From the NCBI RefSeq assembly GCF_019924635.1, contig NZ_CP065037.1, positions 4,154,001 through 4,218,000 of the forward strand: 64,000 nt of DNA, read 5' to 3'. Source of the DNA: Leifsonia sp. ZF2019. GTDB taxonomy: Bacteria > Actinomycetota > Actinomycetes > Actinomycetales > Microbacteriaceae. This document shows, piece by piece, positions 41,311 through 50,507 of this stretch (its first letter is position 1; each line of letters begins with the position of its first letter). The position numbers and the translations under genes are program-made. The notes under the pieces are model-generated. The model did not search any database. It had not been told where the DNA came from and saw only the letters and a program-made list of their open reading frames with translations.

Positions 41311-41943
41311 CTACGGCTCAGAGAGCGTGATTCCCGAGATGGCGTCGAGTGTCGTGCGCGGGAGGAAGCTCTCGCAGTGAAGGCCCACTGTCGCGAGTTC
41401 ATGGATCCAGGTCTGCCGGGTGTTCGTGCAGGTCACCGGAGACGTTCCGTCGGCGAAGGAGACGGTCGCGGCGAGGTACGGGGCGGTGCGGTCCGTCGCC
41501 CGGACCGTGATCTCGATGTTCGTCTGGTGATACGTGTCGCTGGAGACGACGGCCGTGCCGGAGACGCGGTAGTCGTCTCCGGTTCTGCCGGAGACGACAT
41601 CGGCTGTCACCGTGCCGGTGGTCGCGCCGACGACAGCGACGGGGATCACCCCGGCAGCGATGGCTCCGAGTGCGGCCGCGAGCGCGCCGATGCGGAATGC
41701 CCGCGTCGCGATGCGCCCGCGCCGCGGGGATGCGCGCCCGATCACGAGGATGCCCGCGCTGAAGAGGAGCATCGTCGATGCACCCGCGATGGCCGCCCCG
41801 ACGGGCTCGCCGGCGATGCCGAGCTCGGCCGACCATGCCCATGAGACGACGACGCCCACTCCGATGAGGGCCCAGCCCGCCACCCGGGTCCACCGAGCAC
41901 GTGCGGTGCCGGGAGCCTTCGTCGGGGTTACGCGGGCCGTCAT
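41311..41943 (-). CDS. Membrane protein with exported C-terminal domain
   Basis: A 210-residue protein with three predicted transmembrane helices in its first 110 residues (GWALIGVGVVVSWAWSAELGI, AIAGASTMLLFSAGILVIG, GALAAALGAIAAGVIPVAVVG), then an extracytoplasmic beta-rich domain with two Cys (SPVTCTN, VGLHCESFL). Unknown family. The ATG overlaps the amidohydrolase stop by ATGA, so it is the last gene of the IclR-amidohydrolase operon. No promoter of its own is seen. Confidence 0.72.
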   Translation of the reverse strand: MTARVTPTKAPGTARARWTRVAGWALIGVGVVVSWAWSAELGIAGEPVGAAIAGASTMLLFSAGILVIGRASPRRGRIATRAFRIGALAAALGAIAAGVIPVAVVGATTGTVTADVVSGRTGDDYRVSGTAVVSSDTYHQTNIEITVRATDRTAPYLAATVSFADGTSPVTCTNTRQTWIHELATVGLHCESFLPRTTLDAISGITLSEP

Positions 41944-43535
41944 GCGTCCTCCTCGGATGCGAGCAGCCGGTCGATCGTCTGGTCGAGCTCGGCGGCGGTC
42001 GCGTAATGCCCGCCGTTCACGACGGCGCTGATGTCCATGAGGTTCTCCACGCTCGTGAGCGGGTCGTTGTCGAGGAGGAGGAGATCGGCCCGCATCCCCG
42101 CGTCGATGGCCCCCATGCGGTCGGAACGGCCGAGGAAGCTCGCCGGAACGGTCGTGGTCGCCCGCAGCACGTCGAGCGGCGCGAGGCCGGCGGAGGCCAG
42201 CTCCCGGAATTCGGACCGCAGGTCCTGCCCGGGATTGCCGCCCGGACCGTCCGTTCCGGTCATGATCGGCACTCCTTCTGCGTGGAGGATTCCGACGAAC
42301 GTCACGGCGGTGTCGTAGTACTGGTGGTAGGCGTCTCGCCGCTGGGCGGGCAGATCGAGGAACTTCGTCCGAGTGGTCTGATAGTCCTTCCTCACCTGTG
42401 GTGAGAGCATCCTCAACCACGGGTGGTCCGTGTACTCCGGGGCGTCCATCCTGTACTCGGTGCGCAGTCGCGAGAGCGTGGGCGTCTGCCAGGTGCTGTT
42501 CTTCAGGAAGGTTCGCGCGAGATCCCGCGCGGCGCCGTCGTCGAAGGTGTTCAGCGCCTGCTGGAGCACCGGGATGTTGTCGGCCCGATCGGACAGGGCG
42601 GGGTTCAGCAGCGTCGTCGCGGTCAGCTTGGTGACAAAGGGACTCCCGAAGAGCTGTTCGGCGAACGGCACGTAGCCGAGTGCGTTCGGCAGCGCGAGAG
42701 AGGTGTCGGCCGCGGCCCGGAGCGCTGCGCGGTCGCTCGAGGTCTCGATCCAGATGTTGGCACTGGTGCCGAGGTGTTCGAGGAAGTCGTAGCCGGCGTC
42801 CGACGCCTCACCCGGACTGACCGACGGCGGCAGGTGGCCGCCGATCGTCAAACCCTGGGCGTGCGCCCAGCTCACCGCGGCGAAGAACACGTCGCGCTCC
42901 ACCATGATGAGTTTGATGAAGTCGGCGCCGAGAGCCTTCTGACGGCTGATCTCGCGGCGCACCCTCCCGACGGTGGGTGAGTTGAAGGGCATCAGGATCG
43001 CCCCGGGCATCGTCAGCAGAGCGGGCGTTCGGGGCCCGAGCGAGAGCCGATTCTGCGCACGGCGCCGGAGCACCTCGTCGGGGCCGGCCATCTGCCGCAT
43101 CCCGGTCGTCCCCTCACGCAGCATCGTGGCCATGAACAGTTCAGAGCGTTCCTCCTGCAGGACGTGGGTGTGCATGTTGTTGTAGCCCGGCACGGCGTAC
43201 CTGCCTTCACCGTCCACGACCCGCATGCCGGAGACCGCGGGTCCGGGAAAGGCCGTCGTGGCCACGATTCTGCCGCCGCGCGTCTCGATGGACATATCGG
43301 GGCGGCGGCTCCCGTCGCGCGGATCCACGATGGTCACGTGGTCGATCCGCAACGCAGGCGCGGTCGCGTGCGGCGACTGCGGCGGAAGGTTCCCGCTCGT
43401 CAACGTGGACAGGAGAGGCCCACCCGATGCCGCGGCGGCCCCGAGACCCAGTGCGATGAAGCCGGTGGTCTTGAGGAACGTTCGGCGTGATGACGTGGCG
43501 GGCGTCTCGCGAGGGTCGTCAGGGTGCGAGGTCAT
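41940..43535 (-). CDS. TAT-exported metal-dependent amidohydrolase
   Basis: A 531-residue imidazolonepropionase-like amidohydrolase. The N-terminus has a twin-arginine signal (SSRRTFLKTTGFIALGLGAA). Metal-site motifs are present in order: NMHTHVL, ADFIKLIMV (candidate carboxylated Lys), GGHLP, LEHLG and GTDGPGG. The ATG at 43535 is preferred; a GTG at 43565 would overlap the upstream gene. It is closely related in layout to the cytosolic-looking enzyme at 45567-46988, though that one lacks the signal. Substrate unknown. Confidence 0.86.
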   Translation of the reverse strand: MTSHPDDPRETPATSSRRTFLKTTGFIALGLGAAAASGGPLLSTLTSGNLPPQSPHATAPALRIDHVTIVDPRDGSRRPDMSIETRGGRIVATTAFPGPAVSGMRVVDGEGRYAVPGYNNMHTHVLQEERSELFMATMLREGTTGMRQMAGPDEVLRRRAQNRLSLGPRTPALLTMPGAILMPFNSPTVGRVRREISRQKALGADFIKLIMVERDVFFAAVSWAHAQGLTIGGHLPPSVSPGEASDAGYDFLEHLGTSANIWIETSSDRAALRAAADTSLALPNALGYVPFAEQLFGSPFVTKLTATTLLNPALSDRADNIPVLQQALNTFDDGAARDLARTFLKNSTWQTPTLSRLRTEYRMDAPEYTDHPWLRMLSPQVRKDYQTTRTKFLDLPAQRRDAYHQYYDTAVTFVGILHAEGVPIMTGTDGPGGNPGQDLRSEFRELASAGLAPLDVLRATTTVPASFLGRSDRMGAIDAGMRADLLLLDNDPLTSVENLMDISAVVNGGHYATAAELDQTIDRLLASEEDA

Positions 43536-43542
43536 GGGCTGT

Positions 43543-44532
43543 TCACGCTTTCTCACGGTCGGCACGGGGATGGGGGTGTCCGCTCGCGTTCAGGAGGCGT
43601 GCGGCATTGGCTCCAGCCAGCTCACGCCAGGAGGAGACGCCGCTGGGGTGGGGAGCCGTGTCGAGGGACGCGAGCTGCGCGTCGACCACGGCGGGCGGTG
43701 TCCAGCAGGAGTCGCTGCCGTACAGGATCCGGTCGGTGCCGACCAGCGACGTCAATGCGGGGATCGCGTGCGGGAACGGCGTCCCGGCCGTGTCGAACCA
43801 CAGGGACGTCAGCTGCTCCCACAGGTGGAGCGCCTCGGCGTCGACGCCGACAGCGAGCGGGAGGAGGGTGGTGACCCGGTCGGCGAGGCTCCCGAGTGCC
43901 GCTCCCGAGTGCGGCACGATGACACGCATCCCCGGGTGCCGGTGGATCACTGTGGCTCGCAGCAGGTCGACGACCGTGCGGGTGGAGTCGAAGAGGAACT
44001 CCAGCAGAGGGCGTGGCAACCCCAGTCCCGTCGACTCCCACGACACCGGCGAGGTCGGGTGGATGAAGAGGATCCCTCGCCGCCGGTCGAGCTCCGCCCA
44101 CAACGGCTCGAGAGCCGGATCCCCGAGGTACTGCCCGTGCGCGTTCGACTCCACCGCGATTCCGGTCGCGCCCGCCGTCATCGCCCGCGTCAGCTCCCGC
44201 AGCGCCGCGTCCACATCGGGCAGGGGAACGGAGGCGAAGCAGTCGAAGCGCCCCGGATGGTCGTCGACGTATCCGAGTGCGACGTCGTTGACGTGCTCCG
44301 CCATCGCCGCTGCTTCGGCATCCCGCCCGGCGACGAGATGCACGCCGGGCGACGAGAGCGAGAGCACCGCGCGGGCGATGCCCCGCCTGTCCATGCTCGC
44401 GAGCTGATCGCCGACATCGAAGCCCGGCCAGCCCGGCATGCCGTCGGGATGCTCGATTCCTGCGGCTCTGGCACCCGCGACATAGTCGTCCGTGACGAAG
44501 TGCGCATGGACATCGACGAGCGGCGAAGGCAT
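43543..44532 (-). CDS. Amidohydrolase-2 family protein, ACMSD-like
   Basis: A 329-residue metal-dependent hydrolase or decarboxylase of the amidohydrolase-2 (ACMSD-related) family. Metal ligands are visible as DVHAHFV, LFIHPTSP, VIVPHSGAALG and ILYGSDSCW. The family includes aminocarboxymuconate-semialdehyde decarboxylase and gamma-resorcylate decarboxylase. It has no signal peptide. It lies 25 bp downstream of iclR and 7 bp upstream of the exported amidohydrolase, so all are likely one transcript. It may process a ring-derived acid released by the partner enzymes. Confidence 0.87.
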   Translation of the reverse strand: MPSPLVDVHAHFVTDDYVAGARAAGIEHPDGMPGWPGFDVGDQLASMDRRGIARAVLSLSSPGVHLVAGRDAEAAAMAEHVNDVALGYVDDHPGRFDCFASVPLPDVDAALRELTRAMTAGATGIAVESNAHGQYLGDPALEPLWAELDRRRGILFIHPTSPVSWESTGLGLPRPLLEFLFDSTRTVVDLLRATVIHRHPGMRVIVPHSGAALGSLADRVTTLLPLAVGVDAEALHLWEQLTSLWFDTAGTPFPHAIPALTSLVGTDRILYGSDSCWTPPAVVDAQLASLDTAPHPSGVSSWRELAGANAARLLNASGHPHPRADREKA

Positions 44533-44557
44533 GCAGGCACGGTATGTCGCCTGCCGA

Positions 44558-45364
44558 TCAGCGGAGGGGCGACTTCCACCCAGCGGTAGGGCGCCGCGGT
44601 TCGAGAGCGCCGGAGACGGCCCTGGCCGTCACGCGCACGGCGGGCAGCAGGCCTTCCAGCACCTGCTTGTCCGCCGGTGCGACGACCGACACCGCCGCGA
44701 CCACCTCACGCGCTCTCCCGAAGACGGGTGCCGCGACGGTGCCCATGCCGTCGACGGCGGAGGCGGCGAAGACTAGTGATCCCTCCTGCCGGATCGCGGC
44801 CAGCCGACGGCGGAGCTCGTCACCGGTCGGGAAGGCCAATCGTCCTGGTCCTGTCAGATCGACATCGGCGTGAGCGATCATGGCCTCTTGCACCTCACGG
44901 GGGCTGTGGGCGAGCAGGACGAGGCCGCCACCGGTTCCGTGCAGGGGCAGGCGCCCGCCGACGCGATAGGCGACGCGGCCCGCACCACGAGCGGACAGGC
45001 GTTCGATCAGCACCGCCTCGTCGCCTTCGCGGACGGTGAGGAGGACGTGCTCCTCGGTGACGGCGTGGAGGTCCTGCAGGAACGGCATGGCGATTCGTCG
45101 AATGCCCTGGCTCCTCGGAGCGAGCGCTGCGATCTCGAAAAGTCGGAGACCGACGACATACAACCCGTCGTCGCGTCGTTCGAGAGCGCCGACGCCGACG
45201 AGTGACCGGACGATCCGCAGAGCGCTGTTGATCGGCAGACCGGCACGGCCTGCGATCGCGGTCAGGGAGAGCGCTGCATGGCGCTCGTCGAACGCCGCCA
45301 GGATCGAGAACGCCCGATCCACCACCCCGGTGCGGCGGGCGACGGCTGCCGAGGGTTCCTCCAT
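44558..45364 (-). CDS. IclR-family transcriptional regulator
   Basis: A 268-residue regulator with an N-terminal winged helix (residues 14-70: VVDRAFSILAAFDERHAALSLTA; INSALRIVRSLVGVGALERR) and a GAF-like effector domain. IclR proteins typically respond to aromatic acids or related catabolic intermediates. It is the first gene of a minus-strand operon with the ACMSD-like and TAT amidohydrolases and is divergent from a further amidohydrolase, so it probably governs both units through the 202-bp gap 45365-45566. No clear palindrome was found in that gap. Confidence 0.88.
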   Translation of the reverse strand: MEEPSAAVARRTGVVDRAFSILAAFDERHAALSLTAIAGRAGLPINSALRIVRSLVGVGALERRDDGLYVVGLRLFEIAALAPRSQGIRRIAMPFLQDLHAVTEEHVLLTVREGDEAVLIERLSARGAGRVAYRVGGRLPLHGTGGGLVLLAHSPREVQEAMIAHADVDLTGPGRLAFPTGDELRRRLAAIRQEGSLVFAASAVDGMGTVAAPVFGRAREVVAAVSVVAPADKQVLEGLLPAVRVTARAVSGALEPRRPTAGWKSPLR

Positions 45365-45566
45365 GGGAGGGAGTCTGTCATGAAAGCTCGATTACCGCTG
45401 AGTGGAATCGTCGGCCCGCCCTCCGGGGAATGAGGCCACCATTGCCATCGTCACCACGTTGGACGGCCTACGGCGCACACTCCGGCATCGGGCCCGGGTC
45501 CGCATCAGGCGGCTCGAGCACTCGCGAGCGGGATCGCTCGCCGTGGGCCCGAGGAGGGAGCACGCT

Positions 45567-46988
45567 TTGGCCGCGCGAACCATCATCGCTGGAGTCACCG
45601 TCGTCGACGTGCGAACCGGGGGCCTGCTGCCGGACAGCGAGCTGGTGATCAGCGACGGCCTGATCACCGCGGTGGCGCGCGCCGGCACCACCCCGCGCAC
45701 GGATCACGACGACGTGCTGACGCCGGGCCCGGTCTTCGTCGTCCCCGGGTTCACGGACACGCACGCGCACGCCCTGAACCTCACCGAGCCGGACGGGACG
45801 TTGGCGCTCATGCTCGCCTTCGGGATCACGTCGTTTCGGCAGATGTCCGGCAGCTCCGACCTTCTTCGCCGGCGCGCACGGGACCAGTTGGGACTCCCGG
45901 CCGATTCTCCAGCGCTGACCGCGCTCTGCGGCGAGATCCTCTCGCCCGCGAACGCGGCGACCCCCATGGAGGCCAGAGAGACCGTGCGCTCGGAGGCGGC
46001 GGACGGCGCGGATTTCATCAAAGTCGCAGCCGTCAGCCCGGACACCCTGACCGCAGTGCAACGGGAGGCCGCCGCATGGGGTGTCCCCGTGGCCGGGCAC
46101 CTTCCCGCCGGCGCTGATCCGCGAGCGGCGGCGCGTCTCGGATTCACGATCGAGCACCTGGGTCCGGGCATTCCGCTCCTGGCCGCGTGCTCCACGGACG
46201 AACAGGCTATACAGGCTCAGCTCCGGAGCGGAAGCGAGCTCCGGCTGCCGCGCCTTCCCCGGCCCGTGCTCGCGCGCATCCTGACAATGGCGCTCCCGCG
46301 CGTCGTCGTGAATCCGACGGCACGGGCGACCGACAGCTCGATCGCACTGCTTCAGCACGCCCTCGACACCTTCGACGACGGCAAGGCCCGAGAGCTCGCG
46401 CAGCTGTTCGTCCGAGAGGACACGTGGGTGACCCCCACGCTCGTCCGGCAACTGACCTCGCAGCGGGCCGACATCCCGTCCTTCCGCGACGACCCCGACC
46501 TCCGCTACGTGAAGCCGGGCACCGTGAGATTCTGGACCAGGTCCGCGGATCACTTCTCGAAGAAGTACACACCCCAGCAGCACGCGACCTTCGCGGCACA
46601 ACACGACACAGAGCTTCGGCTCGTGAAGATCTTCGCCGAGGAGGGCGTTCGCATGACCACCGGCAGCGACGCCACCGGCGCCGGCTGGGTGATCGCCGGA
46701 CCGTCGCTTCACCGAGAGTTCGACCTCCTCGCCGCAGCCGGGGTCGACCCGCTCCGCATTCTCCAGATGACGACGGTGGACGCCGCGAGCCTCGTCGGGC
46801 GCTCGGAGGATTCCGGCACGATCGAGGTCGGCAAGCTCGCCGACCTCGTCTTCCTCGCCCGCGACCCCCGCGAATCAGCCGCGCACCTTCATGACATCGT
46901 GGGTGTCGTCCGCCAGGGACGTCACTACGCGCCCAGCGACCTCTCGGCCCTCCGAGAGGGCGTCGCCGCGGCACGCTCCGTCACCTGA
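45567..46988 (+). CDS. Metal-dependent amidohydrolase, cytosolic
   Basis: A 473-residue imidazolonepropionase-like amidohydrolase with motifs DTHAHALN, ADFIKVAAV, AGHLPAG, IEHLG and TTGSDATG, in the same order as the exported enzyme at 41940-43535. The shared segments LL/IALLQHALDTFDDGKARELAQ and the ends of both proteins show that they are paralogues. The start is a TTG with GAGGAGGGAG well placed upstream; longer readings add 55 residues of arginine-rich filler. No signal peptide, so it acts in the cytoplasm. Its end overlaps the convergent SDR gene by 8 bp. Confidence 0.85.
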   Translation: MAARTIIAGVTVVDVRTGGLLPDSELVISDGLITAVARAGTTPRTDHDDVLTPGPVFVVPGFTDTHAHALNLTEPDGTLALMLAFGITSFRQMSGSSDLLRRRARDQLGLPADSPALTALCGEILSPANAATPMEARETVRSEAADGADFIKVAAVSPDTLTAVQREAAAWGVPVAGHLPAGADPRAAARLGFTIEHLGPGIPLLAACSTDEQAIQAQLRSGSELRLPRLPRPVLARILTMALPRVVVNPTARATDSSIALLQHALDTFDDGKARELAQLFVREDTWVTPTLVRQLTSQRADIPSFRDDPDLRYVKPGTVRFWTRSADHFSKKYTPQQHATFAAQHDTELRLVKIFAEEGVRMTTGSDATGAGWVIAGPSLHREFDLLAAAGVDPLRILQMTTVDAASLVGRSEDSGTIEVGKLADLVFLARDPRESAAHLHDIVGVVRQGRHYAPSDLSALREGVAAARSVT

Positions 46989-47796
46989 TCCGGGCAGATG
47001 TGCATTCCGCGCAGGTGGACTCCCGGTAGCGGGAGACGGCGGAACGGCCGGCGGAGGCCTCGAACAGTTCGTGTTGGAGGCTGAGGAGGGAACGGAAGGC
47101 GCCGGACGCGGTGAAACCGAATCCGACCTCGTCGTGATCGCCGTCGAGGAGCGGGAACACGGCATCGCAGAACTCGTCGACGTCGGCACCGTGACGATCC
47201 TCCGTGCCGGCCAGAGCGGTGGCCACGGCCGGCGGGATGAGCTCCGCGACTCCGATCGTCGTGTCGGCCAGCGCCCATCGGAGGTTGACGGTGTAGCTGT
47301 GGAGCGCAGCCTTCGATGCACTGTAGATGGGCGCGAAGGTCTGCGGCATGTACGCACCACCGGAGGTGACGTCGACGATGAGCGAGCCGCGACCCCTGCT
47401 GAGCAGCTGAGGGATGAGGAGTCGGTTGAGGTGGATGGGGCCGTCGAGGAGGATCTCTATCTCGGCGCGGGCGGCGCTCCAGGGCTCGTCATCAGAGGCG
47501 AGGGGTACGCGACGTTGCACGCCGGCATTGTTGATGACCGTGTCCAGTTCGGGCATCGTCGTCGCGATGTACGCGGTGAGGGCTTCCCTCGCTTCGGGGG
47601 ATCCGATGTCGTTCACATAGGTCTCGAGCCCGGGAACGCTTGTCGCTGCGGCCGTCAGTCGTTCCTCTCGTCGGCCCGTCACGATGACACGATCGCCTCG
47701 TTCGATGTATCGGCGAGCAAGCCCCAATCCGATGCCGTCGCTGCCCCCGGTGATGAGGACGGCGTGGCGTTGAGTCGCGTACCCTGATGTTGTCAT
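46981..47796 (-). CDS. Short-chain dehydrogenase/reductase, DltE-like
   Basis: A 271-residue classical SDR. The cofactor motif is TGGSDGIGLGLA, NNAG is present, and catalytic Ser and YSASK are in DVTSGGAYMPQTFAPIYSASK. It resembles oxidoreductases of the DltE group. Two starts are possible: ATG at 47796 (chosen) or GTG at 47802. It is divergent from a MarR regulator, with starts only 27 bp apart, and an inverted repeat covers both start codons. The substrate is unknown. Confidence 0.88.
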   Translation of the reverse strand: MTTSGYATQRHAVLITGGSDGIGLGLARRYIERGDRVIVTGRREERLTAAATSVPGLETYVNDIGSPEAREALTAYIATTMPELDTVINNAGVQRRVPLASDDEPWSAARAEIEILLDGPIHLNRLLIPQLLSRGRGSLIVDVTSGGAYMPQTFAPIYSASKAALHSYTVNLRWALADTTIGVAELIPPAVATALAGTEDRHGADVDEFCDAVFPLLDGDHDEVGFGFTASGAFRSLLSLQHELFEASAGRSAVSRYRESTCAECTSARIR

Positions 47797-47834
47797 GTAC
47801 ACATCATAGGGAGAGTTGTTTCCATGTCAACATC
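47786..47834. promoter_or_regulatory. Split inverted repeat over both starts of SDR and marR
   Basis: GATGTTGTCATG at 47786-47797 and CATGTCAACATC at 47823-47834 are inverted copies with 11 of 12 positions matching, 25 bp apart. Each half contains the start codon of one of the two divergent genes. It is a candidate MarR operator, or the trace of a duplicated 5' end. Confidence 0.5.
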
Positions 47835-48273
47835 ATTGAGCGTCACGGAGACCCTCCAGTGGGAGGCGTGGAAGCATGCCCAAGCCGCCGTCAGCGAAGC
47901 GGTCGAGCGGGCGATCGAGTCCGCGTCTGGCCTTTCCGGTCCGGATTTCGCGGTGCTCTCGCGCGTTGTCGAGCTGGGCGACGGCACGCTGGGGCAGAAC
48001 CAGCTTGTCGCGTCGTTGGGTTGGGATCGGAGTCGGCTCTCTCGGCAGCTGACCCGTATGGCGGCGCGGGGACTCCTCGTGAGCACGGCCGCATCGGGCG
48101 GCGGGGCCCGCCGGCAGATCATCGCGACCGATGATGGCCGGGAGAGAGTGCGCCTGGCCCGGCCGGCGCACGCGCGGGCCGTCCGGGATGCGCTTCTTGA
48201 GCCCGCGTCGACAGCCGACGACTTCTGGGCCGGCGTGACGGCCCTCTCAGACGGGCACGCCAAGAAGCACTGA
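47824..48273 (+). CDS. MarR-family transcriptional regulator
   Basis: A 149-residue MarR regulator. The winged helix is at about residues 55-100 (LGQNQLVASLGWDRSRLSRQLTRMAARGLL) between dimerisation helices. MarR repressors often respond to phenolic ligands or redox signals and control divergent neighbours, here the SDR. GGGAG lies at a good distance upstream of the ATG at 47824. It is convergent with the alpha-galactosidase gene, with 8 bp between stops. Confidence 0.88.
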   Translation: MSTSLSVTETLQWEAWKHAQAAVSEAVERAIESASGLSGPDFAVLSRVVELGDGTLGQNQLVASLGWDRSRLSRQLTRMAARGLLVSTAASGGGARRQIIATDDGRERVRLARPAHARAVRDALLEPASTADDFWAGVTALSDGHAKKH

Positions 48274-48281
48274 GGCGCTCG

Positions 48282-50417
48282 TCAGCGCGCGCTCTCGATC
48301 TGGTCGGCACAGGAGTGGCGATCACCCCCGGATCCCGAGACCCTTCGCAAGAGCGAGGCCGTGCTGTCGAGATCGCCGGAGAGCTCTACACCGAGTCCGA
48401 CGGCGTTGAGCTCGCTCCCCCCGAAGAGACGGCCGTGTTCGTCGACGTAGAGGCCGGCGTCGTCCGAGACCTTCAGCCGGATCTTCTCCCTTCGGGTGGC
48501 GAAGCGTCGTGCGTGACCGAATGCGAAGACGACGATCGACTCACGATCCGCGGACTCATACTGCACAGCGGTGAGCTCGGGAGAGTATGCGAGGCGTGAC
48601 ACGGTGCCGTTCTGGATCGTTTCACGGTTCGCCTTGTACCAGCGGATCAGTTTCGTCGCGACGGCGGTCTCCTCCGCTGTCCAGGCTCTGATGTCATCGC
48701 CGATGCCGAGGACTCCACACATCGCGACATGGAATCGGTAGGTCACGCTCGACTGCCGGTTGTTGAGAAGAGACGGACTCGCCGTCACCCACGAGCTCAT
48801 CGCGTTCGGGGCGAACGCGTAGGTGAACCCGTGCTGCAGGGCAAGCCGGTCGTACGGGTCGGTGTCGTCGGAGGTCCACACCTGGTCGACGTGAGCGAGC
48901 ATGCCGAGATCGGTCCGCCCGCCGCCTCCCGCACACGCTTCGATGCGCACGGCCGGGTGCTCGGCGCGCAGCCGGTCGAGGATCGCGTAGAGAGCCCGGA
49001 CGTGGTCGATCCATATCCGCTGCGCGTTGGGGTGGCCCGCCCATCCCGCCTGCGTGATCGGTCGATTGAAGTCCCACTTGAGGTAGGAGATCGGGACCTC
49101 GCGGAGGAGCCGGTCGATGGTCTGCCAGACATGCTCCCTGACGTCGGCTCGAGCGAGATTGAGCACAAGCTGGTGCCGCATCGTCACTCGGTCGAGACCC
49201 GGGAACGCGTACACCCAGTCCGGATGCTCGCGCATGATCTCGCTGCCGGGGCTCACCATCTCCGGCTCGATCCACAATCCGAAGTCCATCCCCAACGACC
49301 GGACCTCGTCGGCCAACGGTCGCAGCCCACGAGGGAATTTGGCAGGGTCCGGCTCCCAATCGCCGAGTCCACCCGTCTCGTCGTCTCGCCCACGGAACCA
49401 GCCGTCATCGACCACGAACAGTTCGCAGCCGATCTCGGCAGCGCGGGCCGCGAGGTCCAGCTGGCCACCCTCGTCGATGTCGAACATCGTGGCCTCCCAC
49501 GAATTGAACAGCACAGGGCGCGGCAGGGTGTCCCTGAGGACCGCCTCACGCTGGTGGTCGTGCCACCGTCGGCTCATCCCGCCGAAGCCTTCGCGCGAGT
49601 GAACGAGAGCGACAGCAGGGAGGGTCAGCCGCTCTCCGGCGTCGAGGAGGTAGCGGAAGTCGGCTTCGGCGATCCCCATCACCGCATGCCAGCCTTCGTG
49701 CACCGTCCGTTCGATCGCGAGCCGCCACGACCCCGACCAGGCGAGGGACGCACTCCACACCTCACCGTCGTCCTCCGTCGCGTTCCCGTCGTCGACGGCG
49801 AACCACGGCTTGGCGCGGTGCCCGGCGTAACCACCGGACTCGGCGAGCTCGAAGCGTCCCTCCGGAAGCTCCGACTGCGTCCACCGCGGGTCGGCCGCCC
49901 AGCGCCCGGCGAGATAGCTCACCCGACGGACCCGGCGCGGCAGGGCGAGCGCGCAGGAATGCGCCGTCACGACAGCGACAGGCGCGGCCGACAGATTGCT
50001 CAGCTCGGCCCATCGTTCGATGACCTCTGAACGTTCTTGAACGCGATACCAGAGGACGACCTCGAAGCCCTGCACGGAATCGACAAGCGCTATCCGCAGC
50101 GTCGTGTCATCCCACGAGGTGTCGGACACAGCGAGTCGGAGACCGCGTGATCCCGATGCGAACTCGGCGCGGACGGTGGGGATGCGTTGGTCGACGCCGT
50201 CGGGGAAGGAGAGCTCGTCCGTGACCCGGGGGTTGTAGGTCGATTCGAGCACGAAGAGATCGTCGGGACGCGCCGCCAGGCGCGCGACGTCTGCGTCTGA
50301 GATGGATCGCCCCCAGTGGAGGAGGCGGAGCCGGCCGTCGTCGTCGAGGGCGACGGCGTACGAGGTCCGGCCGGCGGCGATGTGCCACGAGTCCGGCGTC
50401 GGGGAGCTGATCGTCAT
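48282..50417 (-). CDS. GH36 alpha-galactosidase
   Basis: A 711-residue GH36 enzyme. The (beta/alpha)8 domain contains the catalytic nucleophile Asp in YLKWDFNR and the acid/base Asp in TSDDTDPYDRL, plus NSWEATMFD and FVVDDGWF. It removes terminal alpha-1,6-galactose from galactomannan oligosaccharides, raffinose or melibiose. No signal peptide, so it acts on imported oligosaccharides. It is the last gene of the sugar ABC operon, 90 bp after the binding-protein gene with a hairpin in between. Confidence 0.93.
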   Translation of the reverse strand: MTISSPTPDSWHIAAGRTSYAVALDDDGRLRLLHWGRSISDADVARLAARPDDLFVLESTYNPRVTDELSFPDGVDQRIPTVRAEFASGSRGLRLAVSDTSWDDTTLRIALVDSVQGFEVVLWYRVQERSEVIERWAELSNLSAAPVAVVTAHSCALALPRRVRRVSYLAGRWAADPRWTQSELPEGRFELAESGGYAGHRAKPWFAVDDGNATEDDGEVWSASLAWSGSWRLAIERTVHEGWHAVMGIAEADFRYLLDAGERLTLPAVALVHSREGFGGMSRRWHDHQREAVLRDTLPRPVLFNSWEATMFDIDEGGQLDLAARAAEIGCELFVVDDGWFRGRDDETGGLGDWEPDPAKFPRGLRPLADEVRSLGMDFGLWIEPEMVSPGSEIMREHPDWVYAFPGLDRVTMRHQLVLNLARADVREHVWQTIDRLLREVPISYLKWDFNRPITQAGWAGHPNAQRIWIDHVRALYAILDRLRAEHPAVRIEACAGGGGRTDLGMLAHVDQVWTSDDTDPYDRLALQHGFTYAFAPNAMSSWVTASPSLLNNRQSSVTYRFHVAMCGVLGIGDDIRAWTAEETAVATKLIRWYKANRETIQNGTVSRLAYSPELTAVQYESADRESIVVFAFGHARRFATRREKIRLKVSDDAGLYVDEHGRLFGGSELNAVGLGVELSGDLDSTASLLRRVSGSGGDRHSCADQIESAR

Positions 50418-50455
50418 ATGTCTCCTTCGGGCTCGTGATCCGGCACAGGGCGATC

Positions 50456-50485
50456 GGAGGGACGACGGATTCCCGTCGCCCCTCC
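50456..50485 (-). terminator. Hairpin between the sugar-binding protein and alpha-galactosidase genes
   Basis: A 13-bp stem with one mismatch (GGAGGGACGACGG pairing with CCGTCGCCCCTCC) and a 4-nt loop, just past the binding-protein stop. It has no T-tract. Such intercistronic stems usually stabilise the upstream mRNA or partly terminate, giving more binding protein than enzyme. Confidence 0.6.
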
Positions 50486-50507
50486 TCGCTTCGCACCGGA
50501 CGGCAGG

